DNA of 49,457 nt from DASXYG01 sp036502625 (GTDB lineage Bacteria; Actinomycetota; Actinomycetes; Streptosporangiales; Streptosporangiaceae), in contig DASXYG010000062.1 of NCBI GenBank assembly GCA_036502625.1, positions 1 through 49,457 of the forward strand, in the 5' to 3' direction. The notes under the pieces are model-generated. The model saw nothing but the letters and a program-made list of their open reading frames with translations, was not told where the DNA came from and ran no database searches. Below, piece after piece: positions 18,820 to 26,407 of this stretch; positions within the stretch are counted from its first letter, which is position 1; the number at the start of each line of letters is the position of its first letter. The translations under genes and the position numbers were made by a program.

Positions 18820-19142
18820 GGCTGGAACATCGGGCGGATCTCGATGAGCCCGTAGGCGGCGGCGGGGTGCTTGCCGGCGATCTCGATGGCCTCGTCGAGG
18901 TCGGCGCACTCGATGAGGGTGAACCCGCCGATCTGCTCCTTCGTGTCGGCGAACGGCCCGTCGGTGAGCAGCACCTGGTCGCCGCGGACCCGCAGCGTGG
19001 TGGCCTCGTTCGGGGGCCGCAGCCCGCCGCCGCCGCGCAGCACCCCGCGTTCGGCCATCTCCTCGGTCCAGCCTCCGCAGCCGTCCAGGGCGTGCGCGGC
19101 GCCGGTCGCCTCGTCGGCGCAGATCATCAGCATGTACTGCAC
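18816..19142 (-). CDS. YCII-related DGPF-domain protein, ECF42 partner
   Basis: A 108-aa protein with the diagnostic LLTDGPFADTKEQIGGF block (DGPF at 61-64) and the YciI-like ferredoxin fold start MLMICADE. DGPF proteins are the hallmark neighbours and presumed targets of ECF42 sigma factors; biochemical role unknown, perhaps stress-related. GTG 19142 has AAGGAGG 4 nt upstream; the Met at residue 4 is the alternative. It is coupled to the sigma-factor gene by a 4-bp overlap. Confidence 0.9.
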   Translation of the reverse strand: MQYMLMICADEATGAAHALDGCGGWTEEMAERGVLRGGGGLRPPNEATTLRVRGDQVLLTDGPFADTKEQIGGFTLIECADLDEAIEIAGKHPAAAYGLIEIRPMFQP

Positions 19143-19259
19143 GGTTCCTCCTTGATGCGGGTCCTCTCGCCCTACCGACGTACGGGACGCGGCGGACGGG
19201 ACAGGTGCGCCCGTATTTATTGTGGCCTTCGTACGGGACCGCCGTCCGAGGGAGGATCC

Positions 19260-20519
19260 GTGGACCTGCTCGCGCCCGACGCCGACCGCCTGTGGGGCGA
19301 CCTGCACGCCCTCGCCGAACTGCGCGACCCGGACGAGCCGGGGTGGACGCGCCGGGTGTTCGGCGAGCCGTACCGCGCGTCGCGGGAGTGGGTGCGGGCG
19401 CGGATGCGCGACGCGGGGCTGGCGGTGACGGTGGACCCGGCGGGCAACATCGTGGGCCGGCTGCCCGGCAGGCACGGCGGCCCGCCGCTGGTGACGGGGT
19501 CGCACACGGACACGGTGCGCGGCGGCGGCCGGTTCGACGGCGCCGTGGGCGTGCTGGGCGCGATCGAGGTGGCGCGGCGGCTGCGGGAGACCGGCACCCG
19601 GCTGGACCACGACCTGCTGGTGGTCGACTTCCTCGGCGAGGAGGCCAACCCGTACAGCGGCACGTGCCTCGGCAGCCAGGCCGCGTGCGGGGTGCTGGCC
19701 GCGGCGGACCTGGACCGTACGGACGCGCGCGGCGCGCGGCTGGGCGACGCGGTCGCCGGGTTCGGCCTCGACCCGTCCGCGATGCTGGCGCCGACCTGGG
19801 CGGCCGGCCCCCTGCACGGCTACGTGGAGCTGCACGTGGAGCAGGGCGCGACGCTGGAGCGCGCCGGGGCGGGCATCGGGGTGGTGACCGCCATCGTGGG
19901 CATCGAGCGGTTCCTCGCCCGCTTCACCGGACGCGCCGACCACGCGGGCACCCGCGGCATGGACGACCGCAGGGACGCGCTGGTCGCGGCGGCGAAGGCG
20001 GTGCTCGCGGTGGAGCGCGAGGGGTGCGGCGCGCCGGTGCACGCGGTGGCCACGGCGGGGAACCTGCTGGTCGATCCGGGCGCGGACAACGTGGTGCCGG
20101 GGCGTACGCACCTGTCGGCGGAGTTCCGCTCGGTGGACCGCGGCTGGCTGTCCGGGGTGCGCGGGCGGGTGACGGCCGAGGTCGCGCGGCTGGCCGCGGA
20201 GAACGGCGTGGAGGCCGTGCTCGACTGGGCCGCGGACAACGACGTGGTGCCGATGGCCGCGTCCGTGCAGAACCTGGCCGGCGCCGCGGCCGACGGGCTC
20301 GGGCTGGCCTGGACGGCGTTCCCCAGCGGCGCGGGCCACGACGCGGCGCACCTGGCCGCGCGGTGCCCCGCTGGGATGGTCTTCGTGCCGTCGCGCGACG
20401 GGCGCAGCCACTGCCCCGAGGAATGGACGGACCGCGCGGACGTGGCCGCCGGGGTGCACGTGCTGGCCGCGACGCTGGTGCGCATGGACGCCGAGGCGGC
20501 GATCACCGGCGACGGGTAG
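19260..20519 (+). CDS. M20 family N-carbamoyl-L-amino-acid hydrolase/allantoate amidohydrolase-like
   Basis: A 419-aa Zn-dependent amidase. Motifs in order: GSHTDTVRGGGRFDGAVG (first metal His and Asp), FLGEEANPYSGTCLGS (catalytic Glu pair), ELHVEQGATLE (His ligand), GRADHAGTRGMDDRRDAL (lid), SGAGHDAAHLA (last His). These match the HyuC/AllC/beta-ureidopropionase branch, which splits N-carbamoyl or ureido amides in the cytoplasm; the exact substrate is unclear. GTG 19260 follows GAGGGAGG. It is convergent with the hydrolase operon, with 1 bp between the stops. Confidence 0.88.
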   Translation: MDLLAPDADRLWGDLHALAELRDPDEPGWTRRVFGEPYRASREWVRARMRDAGLAVTVDPAGNIVGRLPGRHGGPPLVTGSHTDTVRGGGRFDGAVGVLGAIEVARRLRETGTRLDHDLLVVDFLGEEANPYSGTCLGSQAACGVLAAADLDRTDARGARLGDAVAGFGLDPSAMLAPTWAAGPLHGYVELHVEQGATLERAGAGIGVVTAIVGIERFLARFTGRADHAGTRGMDDRRDALVAAAKAVLAVEREGCGAPVHAVATAGNLLVDPGADNVVPGRTHLSAEFRSVDRGWLSGVRGRVTAEVARLAAENGVEAVLDWAADNDVVPMAASVQNLAGAAADGLGLAWTAFPSGAGHDAAHLAARCPAGMVFVPSRDGRSHCPEEWTDRADVAAGVHVLAATLVRMDAEAAITGDG

Positions 20520-20520
20520 C

Positions 20521-21297
20521 TCAGATGCGGGCGAGCAGGGAGTGCAGGGCGTCGGCGGCGGCGCCGGGCGCCTCGACCATCGGCGTGTGGCCCGTACGGA
20601 CCCACCGGACCTCGCCGTCGCGCACGCCCTCGGCGATGGCGCGCGCGTGCCCGGGGGTGCGGGCGGTGTCGAGCAGCCCGTGCAGCACGGTCACCGGGCA
20701 GGCCACGGCGGGCAGGTCCGGCCCGAGGTCGAGGTCGCGCTGGCTGGCCAGCACCTCCACCACCGCGTCGGTGGGCACCCGCCGGGCGTACGCCTCCATC
20801 CGCAGCCGCGTCACCGGGCCCGGCATGGGCAGCAGCGGCGCGAGGCGCCCCAGGACGCGGTGGCGGCCCGGCCGGCGGCGGGCGAAGGAGCGGCGGCCCC
20901 CGACCGTGCGCCAGCCGCGCCGCCGGTCGGTCCTGAACACGTCGATGAGCGCGTCGATGTCGCCGTGCCCGGCGGTGTCGGCGCCGCTGTTCATGATCAG
21001 CAGCCCGGCCACCGGCACGCCGCGCCGCGCGGCCAGGATCGCGGCCTGCACTGCGATGGCGCCGCCCGTGGAGTGCCCGATCAGCACGAGCGGGCCGTCA
21101 TCGGGGCGCGTACGCGCGGTGATCTCGGTGAGCAGGCGGGCGGCGACGGACGGGATGTCCCACGGGCCGGGGCGGGTCATCCAGTCGTAGCCGGTCATCC
21201 GTACGGCGCCGCCCATCCGGTGGGCCAGCGGCTGGTAGAGCCGGGGCGTGCACATCGTGCCCGGCACGGCCACCGCACGCGGGGTCACGGGGGTCAT
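20521..21297 (-). CDS. Alpha/beta hydrolase
   Basis: A 258-aa alpha/beta hydrolase-fold protein: nucleophile elbow LVLIGHSTGGA (Ser about residue 76), acid region VTVLHGLLDTARTP, and catalytic His in RTGHTPMVEAP. An esterase, lipase-like or dienelactone-type activity is possible; no finer call. The ATG at 21297 overlaps the NUDIX stop (ATGA), making it the third gene of a Prs-NUDIX-hydrolase operon. Unusual is the very basic RRGWRTVGGRRSFARRRPGR segment in the cap region. Confidence 0.85.
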   Translation of the reverse strand: MTPVTPRAVAVPGTMCTPRLYQPLAHRMGGAVRMTGYDWMTRPGPWDIPSVAARLLTEITARTRPDDGPLVLIGHSTGGAIAVQAAILAARRGVPVAGLLIMNSGADTAGHGDIDALIDVFRTDRRRGWRTVGGRRSFARRRPGRHRVLGRLAPLLPMPGPVTRLRMEAYARRVPTDAVVEVLASQRDLDLGPDLPAVACPVTVLHGLLDTARTPGHARAIAEGVRDGEVRWVRTGHTPMVEAPGAAADALHSLLARI

Positions 21298-21752
21298 GCC
21301 GCGCGCCCGGCCGTACGGTAGGCCGCCGCGGGGGCGGGCGGCACCCGCGGCGTGGTGCCGTAGACCAGGCGCAGGACGTGGCCGGTGGCGGGGAACAGCG
21401 GGCCGGGCAGGGCGTCGGGGGCGAACCAGTCCCAGCCGGAGAAGACGTGCGGCTCGGTGACGCGGGCCCGCCACGCGCCCGGCGCGGGCGGCCCGACCCG
21501 GGCGCGTACGGCCGCGGAGACGCGCGGCGCGCCGCCGGTGTCGTCCAGGACGACGCCGAGCACCTCCAGGTCGCCCGCGTCGACGCGGATGCCGGTCTCC
21601 TCGGCCAGCTCGCGCGCGGCCGCCGACTCGAACGACTCCCCCGCCTCCACGGCGCCGCCGGGCAGGCACCACGTGGCGGGCTCGGTCGCCTTCGTCCGGT
21701 GGCCGAGCAGGACCCGTCCGTCCTCGGCCAGGATCACCCCGACGCCGATCAC
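21294..21752 (-). CDS. NUDIX hydrolase
   Basis: A 152-aa NUDIX protein. The box GGAVEAGESFESAAARELAEETGI (split as GGAVEAGESFES and REL-EETGI, about residues 34-57) is complete, with the REUxEE core. Family members hydrolyse nucleoside diphosphates linked to another moiety, for example oxidised dNTPs, ADP-ribose or nucleotide sugars. It is translationally coupled on both sides: GTG 21752 overlaps the Prs stop, and its stop overlaps the hydrolase start. Coupling to a PRPP synthase paralogue hints at a ribose-phosphate or nucleotide substrate; this is inference. Confidence 0.88.
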   Translation of the reverse strand: MIGVGVILAEDGRVLLGHRTKATEPATWCLPGGAVEAGESFESAAARELAEETGIRVDAGDLEVLGVVLDDTGGAPRVSAAVRARVGPPAPGAWRARVTEPHVFSGWDWFAPDALPGPLFPATGHVLRLVYGTTPRVPPAPAAAYRTAGRAA

Positions 21753-22714
21753 GCGCAGCCGCCCTTCGCGACGGGCGCGTCCTGGTCGAACAGGGCGCTG
21801 ACGGACTCGCCGTTGTGGATGCGGCGCACCGCCTCGGCCAGCGCCGGCGCGATCGACAGCACGCGCAGCTTCGGGTGGTCCTCGGTGATCGGCACGGAGT
21901 TGGTGCAGACGATCTCGGCGACGTCGTCCTGCGCGCCGATGCGGGTCAGCGCGCCGTCGGAGAACAGGCCGTGCGTGCAGGCCACGCGGATGGAGTTGAC
22001 CTTCTGCTCGCGCAGCAGCCGCAGCAGCTCCACGACGGTGCTGCCGCGGGCGATCTCGTCGTCCAGGATGATCACGTCGCGGCCGGCGACGTCGCCGATG
22101 ACCGCGGAGATCGCGACCTTGTCGTCGGCGAACCGCTGCTTCGCGCCCGCCGCGACCGGCACGCCGAGCATCCGCGCGAAGCTCGCCGCGGACTTGGCGT
22201 TGCCGAGGTCCGGCGAGACGACGACGGCGTTGGACAGGTCGTCGCCGGCGAAGTGGCCGGCCAGCTCGCGCAGCGCGTGCAGGTGGTCGACGGGGACGTT
22301 GAAGAACCCGTGGACCTGCGGCGAGTGCAGCGTCATCGTCAGCACCCGGCTGGCGCCCGCGGCGACGAGCAGGTCGGCGACGAGGCGCCCGCCGATGGAG
22401 ATGCGCGGGGTGTCCTTCTTGTCCGACCGGGCGTAGGCGTAGTGCGGCATGACGACGGTGGTGCGGGCCGCGGACGCGCCGCGCGCGGCGTCGAGCATGA
22501 GCAGCAGCTCGACCAGGTTCTCCTGCACCGGCGGCACGAGCGGCTGGATGAGGAACACGTCGCGTTCCCGGCAGTTGGCCTGGAGCTGGACTTCGAGGCA
22601 GTCGTTGGCGAAACGCTGGACGCGGACCGGGTGCAGTGGGGCTTCGAGGTGCTCGCAGATCTCGGCGGCGAGCTCCTTGTGGGCGCTGCCGCTGAACACG
22701 GCGATGTCGTGCAC
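21749..22714 (-). CDS. Ribose-phosphate pyrophosphokinase paralogue
   Basis: A 321-aa Prs-family protein: MHDIAVFSGSAHKELAAEIC start, HYAYARSDKKDTPRISIGGR (ATP/flexible region), SPDLGNAKSAASFARMLGV, and PRPP loop VIILDDEIARGSTVVEL. It would make PRPP from ribose 5-phosphate and ATP. The PRPP loop differs from the usual DDMIDTGGT and the flexible loop reads AGAKQRFADDK instead of the classic DKRR form, so this is a divergent second copy rather than the housekeeping enzyme. GTG 22714 follows GGGGGAGA. It is the first gene of a coupled operon with NUDIX and a hydrolase. Confidence 0.88.
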   Translation of the reverse strand: MHDIAVFSGSAHKELAAEICEHLEAPLHPVRVQRFANDCLEVQLQANCRERDVFLIQPLVPPVQENLVELLLMLDAARGASAARTTVVMPHYAYARSDKKDTPRISIGGRLVADLLVAAGASRVLTMTLHSPQVHGFFNVPVDHLHALRELAGHFAGDDLSNAVVVSPDLGNAKSAASFARMLGVPVAAGAKQRFADDKVAISAVIGDVAGRDVIILDDEIARGSTVVELLRLLREQKVNSIRVACTHGLFSDGALTRIGAQDDVAEIVCTNSVPITEDHPKLRVLSIAPALAEAVRRIHNGESVSALFDQDAPVAKGGCA

Positions 22715-22899
22715 GAGACTGTCTCCCCCTGTGATGGGTCGGCGGTTCGGGAGGTGGCGATCGGAATCGTACGTCAGCGGCCCGGCCGGGCACGCGGCGG
22801 CGCCCGTGCCCGACTCCGGGGAGTTCCCTGGTCGCGCACCGTGTCGGCGCCCGTACGGTGACCGGCGCGGTACGGCGTGCGGTGTTGAATGGGACCGCC

Positions 22900-23787
22900 A
22901 TGACGACCCCGCCGCACGACACCCGCCCCGCCGCGCCGGCGCTGGAGGTGCTGGCCGGGCTCGCCGCCTGCCCCGTGTGCGGCGACGGGCTGGCCGCGGA
23001 CCCCCGTACGGGCGGCGGCGCGCTGCGGTGTCCCGCCGGGCACGCCTTCGACGTGGCCCGGCAGGGCTACGCGAACCTGCTCACCGGGCGGCGCGCCGGC
23101 ACCGCCGACACGGCCGCCATGGTGGCCGCCCGCGCGGAGTTCCTCGCCGCCGGCCACTACGCCGCCCTCGCCGGCCACCTGGCGTCCCGCGCCGCCGCGC
23201 TGGCCCCCGGCGCCGGCCCGGTGCTGGACGCCGGCGCCGGGCCCGGCACGTATCTGTCGGCCGTGCTCGACGCGCGGCCCGGCGCGGCCGGGCTGGCGCT
23301 GGACATCTCCAAGTACGCGGCGCGCCGTGCTGCGCGCGCCCATCCGCGCGCCGTGGCCGGGGTCGCGGACGTGTGGCGGCGGCTGCCCGTCCGCACCGGC
23401 GCGATGGCCGTGGTGCTGAACGTGTTCGCGCCCCGCAACGCCGGCGAGTACGCCCGGGTGCTGGCGCCCGGCGGTGTGTTGCTGGTGGCCACGCCCGCGC
23501 CGGGCCACCTCGCCGAGCTGGTCGCCGCCGCCGGGATGCTGGAGGTCGGCGACCGCAAGGACGAGCGGCTCGCCGCGACCCTGGCGGGCGGGTTCGCCGA
23601 GGTGGAGCGGGCCGAGGTGACGATGCCGCTGCGGCTGGGCCGCCGCGCCGCCGCGCAGGCCGTGCTGATGGGCCCCAGCGGCCACCACCTCGGCGAGGAC
23701 CGCGTACGGGACGCTCTCGCCGGGCTGCCCGACCCGGTGGAGGCGACCGCGTCGGTGGTGGTCACCGCGTGGCGCGCCCGTACGTGA
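22900..23787 (+). CDS. RlmA/TlrB-type 23S rRNA (guanine-N1)-methyltransferase
   Basis: A 295-aa SAM-dependent methyltransferase. The N-terminal zinc site is complete: C24-P-V-C27 and C44-P-A-G-H48, followed by FDVARQGYANLL, the RlmA signature. The SAM motif is VLDAGAGPGTYL (about residues 109-120). RlmA enzymes methylate 23S rRNA at G745 or G748; the G748 form (TlrB) gives tylosin-type macrolide resistance. Which base is targeted cannot be told here. The ATG at 22900 has no Shine-Dalgarno but lies 9 nt behind TTGAAT, so a leaderless start is likely. Confidence 0.85.
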   Translation: MTTPPHDTRPAAPALEVLAGLAACPVCGDGLAADPRTGGGALRCPAGHAFDVARQGYANLLTGRRAGTADTAAMVAARAEFLAAGHYAALAGHLASRAAALAPGAGPVLDAGAGPGTYLSAVLDARPGAAGLALDISKYAARRAARAHPRAVAGVADVWRRLPVRTGAMAVVLNVFAPRNAGEYARVLAPGGVLLVATPAPGHLAELVAAAGMLEVGDRKDERLAATLAGGFAEVERAEVTMPLRLGRRAAAQAVLMGPSGHHLGEDRVRDALAGLPDPVEATASVVVTAWRART

Positions 23788-23844
23788 GCGCGGACGTGAC
23801 GTGGATCGCGTCGAAATGCGGGTGCGCGCGGGCCGGTGATCGGC

Positions 23845-23925
23845 TAGTGTCACAGGCATGCTGAGCCTGCTGGTCTGAGGAAGTGCGCGCGACGCGCCCC
23901 GCGACACCCCGCGCACGGGTGTCGC
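23845..23925 (+). ncRNA. Leaderless mini-ORF MLSLLV followed by a hairpin
   Basis: TAGTGT (23845-23850) is a -10 box 7 nt before ATG CTG AGC CTG CTG GTC TGA (23858-23878), a six-codon reading frame that would be leaderless. Twenty-two nt later GCGACACCC (23901-23909) and GGGTGTCGC (23917-23925) form a perfect 9-bp stem with a 7-nt loop. The next gene starts at 24058. The layout resembles a short translated leader plus attenuator, or the 5' end of a small RNA. The role is unknown. Confidence 0.45.
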
Positions 23926-24057
23926 CTTCGTAGACAATCCTCCCGGCGGTTCGGCTTTTCTCATGTCCCGTACACGATGCGCGTTCGTTGCCGCGTACGG
24001 ATCTGCGAAGGCCGCCCCACCGGGTATCACCTCGACTGATCGCCGAAGGAGGGCCCG

Positions 24058-24294
24058 ATGACAGCGAACTCTGACAACGCGAAGCATCCGGAACCCGCGA
24101 AGCCCCAGCCCGTCGCGCCGCTGCCGCGGCTGCGCCTGCCCGGGGTGTCCGACACCGACGACGCCAAGGCCGACACCGGCGGCGGCCGCACCCGCAAGCG
24201 CGGCGGCCGCGACAACGGGCTGCACGCCAAGGACCGGCGCGGCAACGCGGGCCGCGACCAGTTGAAGTTCGTGCCCCGCCGCGGCGGCGGCTGA
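24058..24294 (+). CDS. Small basic hypothetical protein (78 aa)
   Basis: I do not recognise this family. It is 78 aa, hydrophilic, without Cys or membrane segment. The N-terminal half is Pro/Lys/Ala-rich (HPEPAKPQPVAPLPRLRLPG), with an acidic middle (SDTDDAKAD). The C-terminal half is Gly/Arg-rich and very basic (GGRTRKRGGRDNGLHAKDRR, then LKFVPRRGGG). It could bind nucleic acid or be intrinsically disordered. The ribosome site GAAGGAGGG, 5-7 nt before ATG 24058, is the strongest in the area, and a perfect terminator hairpin follows, so a real, well-expressed gene is likely. Its 180-nt upstream region carries the mini-ORF and hairpin. Confidence 0.7.
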   Translation: MTANSDNAKHPEPAKPQPVAPLPRLRLPGVSDTDDAKADTGGGRTRKRGGRDNGLHAKDRRGNAGRDQLKFVPRRGGG

Positions 24295-24308
24295 CCCGCG
24301 CGCACTGC

Positions 24309-24340
24309 GGCCCCGGCACACCACCTGGCGTGCCGGGGCC
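24309..24340 (+). terminator. Strong hairpin terminator
   Basis: GGCCCCGGCAC (24309-24319) and GTGCCGGGGCC (24330-24340) form a perfect 11-bp stem with a 10-nt loop, 14 nt after the stop of the 78-aa gene. TTCTGCGTTC follows. It may also serve the convergent GNAT gene. Confidence 0.75.
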
Positions 24341-24361
24341 TTCTGCGTTCGGCCGTACGGG

Positions 24362-24931
24362 TCAGGCGCCGCCGTCGCGCGCGGCCCACTCGTGGTCGAG
24401 CATCGCGTAGTCGAGCTCGTCGGCCCACTCGCCCTTGAACAGCTCGTTCTGCACGAGGTGGGCCTCGCGGCGCATGCCCAGCTTCTCCATCAGCCGCCAT
24501 GACGCGGTGTTGCGCTCGTCGCAGCGGGCGATCACCCGCCGCAGCCGGAACTCCTCGAACGCCACCCGCAGCATCTCCCGCGCCGCCTCACGCGCGTAGC
24601 CGCGGCCGTGGTAGGCGGGGTTGAACACGTAGCCGAGCTCGGCGGTGCGGTGCACGGTGCTGCGCAGGAAGAGGTTCAGCTCGCCGATCACCGTCGTGTC
24701 GGGCGGCACCGTGACGGCCAGGGACAGCGCGTCGCCGTCGCGGAGCAGCTCCGTCTCCCGCAGCTTCGCGACCAGTGCCGCGCGCATGCCCGCGCGGTCG
24801 CGCGCGTCGTACATGACGTAGCGCGTGACCTCGGGGTCGGACTGGAAGGCGAACAGGTCGTCGAAGTCGGCCTCGGTCAGGGGCCGCAGGAGCAGCCGCT
24901 CGGTCCGCAGCGGATACGTCGGGCGCAGCAC
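24362..24931 (-). CDS. GNAT N-acetyltransferase (RimJ/RimL type)
   Basis: A 189-aa acetyltransferase: LRTERLLLRPLTEADFDDLF start, ELGYVFNPAYHGRGYAREAA (acetyl-CoA loop with GRGYA, about residues 105-124), and the closing CDERNTASWRLMEKLGMRRE. This is the RimJ/RimL subgroup, acting on alpha-amino groups of proteins or on small molecules. GTG 24931 lies 6 nt after TACGGT (24938-24943, minus strand), suggesting leaderless translation. It is co-directional with the LysE gene 59 bp upstream but apparently has its own promoter. Confidence 0.87.
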   Translation of the reverse strand: MLRPTYPLRTERLLLRPLTEADFDDLFAFQSDPEVTRYVMYDARDRAGMRAALVAKLRETELLRDGDALSLAVTVPPDTTVIGELNLFLRSTVHRTAELGYVFNPAYHGRGYAREAAREMLRVAFEEFRLRRVIARCDERNTASWRLMEKLGMRREAHLVQNELFKGEWADELDYAMLDHEWAARDGGA

Positions 24932-24990
24932 CCGCCGACCGTAACCCACGCCCGGCCGCCGCCACACCTGGTTTTCCCCCGCGTACGGGG

Positions 24991-25629
24991 TCAGGTGCGG
25001 CGCGCCGACGGGCCCGCGAGCGCGGCCGTGACGCCGAGCGCGAGGTAGACGACGCCGACGACGTACCGCTGGCGGCGGGCGAACGCCGGGCGGCCGCGCA
25101 GCCACCCGCCCAGCGACCCCGCGCCCAGCGCGTACGTCATGTCGGTCAGCACGCCGAGGGCGAACAGCACCAGGCCGAGCATCACGATCTGGCCGGGCAC
25201 CGCACCGGCCGCGCGGTCGACGAACTGCGGCAGCAGCGCCAGGAAGAACAAGATGACCTTGGGGTTGAACACGTTCACCACCAGGCCCTCCATGTAGACC
25301 CGGCGCAGCCCGCGCGGCGCCGCGGCCTCCGCCTCGCCGGCGTCGCGCGCCAGGAGGGTGCGGACGCCCAGGAAGATCAGGTAGGCGGCGCCGGTGTACT
25401 TGACCACCGAGAACGCCACCTCCGAGGCGGCGATGAGGTACGACAGGCCGACGGCCGCGACCGCCACGTGCACCAGGGTGCCGGTCTCCACGCCGAGCGC
25501 CGACACGACGCCGGAGCGGCGGCCCTCGGCGACGCTGCGCGCCGTGATGTACAGGACGTTCGGGCCCGGCACGAGCACCAGGGCGAGCGCGGCGAGGGTG
25601 AACACGGCGAGCGTGTGCGGCGCGACCAT
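24991..25629 (-). CDS. LysE/RhtB family exporter
   Basis: A 212-aa membrane protein with about six hydrophobic segments. The N-terminus has the family mark LVLVPGPNVLYITARSVAEG, and the middle VVNVFNPKVILFFLALLPQF is typical of RhtB-type amino-acid exporters. It moves amino acids or their derivatives out of the cell; substrate not readable. It starts at ATG 25629 and lies 50 bp downstream of, and in the same direction as, the TetR gene. The gap holds a small CCGCGG-GGCT-CCGCGG stem at 25663-25678. Confidence 0.88.
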   Translation of the reverse strand: MVAPHTLAVFTLAALALVLVPGPNVLYITARSVAEGRRSGVVSALGVETGTLVHVAVAAVGLSYLIAASEVAFSVVKYTGAAYLIFLGVRTLLARDAGEAEAAAPRGLRRVYMEGLVVNVFNPKVILFFLALLPQFVDRAAGAVPGQIVMLGLVLFALGVLTDMTYALGAGSLGGWLRGRPAFARRQRYVVGVVYLALGVTAALAGPSARRT

Positions 25630-25679
25630 GGCAGCACCCTATGCCGCGGACGGCGGCCGGTTCCGCGGGGCTCCGCGGG

Positions 25680-26318
25680 TCAGCCCGCGTCGGTGCCGTG
25701 CAGGCCGTGCAGCACGAACGCGGTGAGCGCGTCGACCGCCTCGTCGTCGTCGAGCTTGCGGCCGCCGCCGACACCGCCGACCTGCCACATCATGGCGAAC
25801 TGCATCATCAGCGAGCTGATCATGGTCGCGACGATCGCGGGGTCGGCGGGCAGCGTCACGCCCCCGGCGACGGCGCGTTCGAGGTGGTCGCGCAGCTCGT
25901 CCACGTCGGGTTCGTACATCTCCCGCAGCCGTTCGGCGAACCGCTCGTCGACCAGGGCGGCCTGCTGGAGGGCGACCAGCTCGGTGCGGTGGCGGGAGAA
26001 GAAGTGCCAGAACGCGTCGACGTGCCAGCGTACGGCGCCGGGGACGGAGAAGTCCGGGTTGTGGCCGCTGCCGAGCGTCTCGGCGTCCACGTTGTCGAGC
26101 ATGTCGGCGAGCATCGCCTCCAGCAGCGACTCCTTGCCGTCGAAGTGCGTGTAGAACGACCCGGCCGCGCGCCCGGCCTCCCGGGTGATGTCGGTGATCT
26201 TGGTGTTGAGGTAGCCGCGCCGGGCGAAGACCCGGCGGGCGGCGTCCTTCAGCTCGGCCTCGGTGCGCGCGGCCTGCTGCTTACGGGACCCGGCCGACGG
26301 CGCGTTCTGCCCGCTCAC
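25680..26318 (-). CDS. TetR/AcrR family regulator divergent from monooxygenase
   Basis: A 212-aa TetR protein: HTH YLNTKITDITREAGRAAG and SFYTHFDGKESLLEAML (about residues 36-70), with a long C-terminal ligand domain (WHVDAFWHFFSRHRTELVAL). GTG 26318 follows GAGGGGAG. It is divergent from the FAD monooxygenase across two tandem palindromes (26368-26396), a textbook layout for autorepression and control of the monooxygenase, whose substrate may be the inducer. Confidence 0.9.
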   Translation of the reverse strand: MSGQNAPSAGSRKQQAARTEAELKDAARRVFARRGYLNTKITDITREAGRAAGSFYTHFDGKESLLEAMLADMLDNVDAETLGSGHNPDFSVPGAVRWHVDAFWHFFSRHRTELVALQQAALVDERFAERLREMYEPDVDELRDHLERAVAGGVTLPADPAIVATMISSLMMQFAMMWQVGGVGGGRKLDDDEAVDALTAFVLHGLHGTDAG

Positions 26319-26367
26319 GGCGCTCCCCTCGCATTCGGTTTGACATCGAGGGCAATCGTACCCATGA

Positions 26368-26396
26368 TGAATCTCTATTCACTGAATCTCGATTCA
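26368..26396. promoter_or_regulatory. Two tandem TetR palindromes
   Basis: TGAATC-TC-GATTCA (26383-26396) is a perfect 14-bp dyad. TGAATC-TC-TATTCA (26368-26381) is the same site with one mismatch, exactly 15 bp away. They lie between the divergent TetR (start 26318) and monooxygenase (start 26408) genes and end 11 bp before the monooxygenase ATG, so binding would block its initiation. Confidence 0.75.
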
Positions 26397-26407
26397 TCGG
26401 AGGGGTC

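Noticed and set aside
24046..24057. Riboswitch sequestering the ribosome site of the 78-aa gene
   Set aside because: The upstream CCTCC (23939-23943) could pair with GGAGG, but only over five bases, and no known riboswitch core is recognisable.
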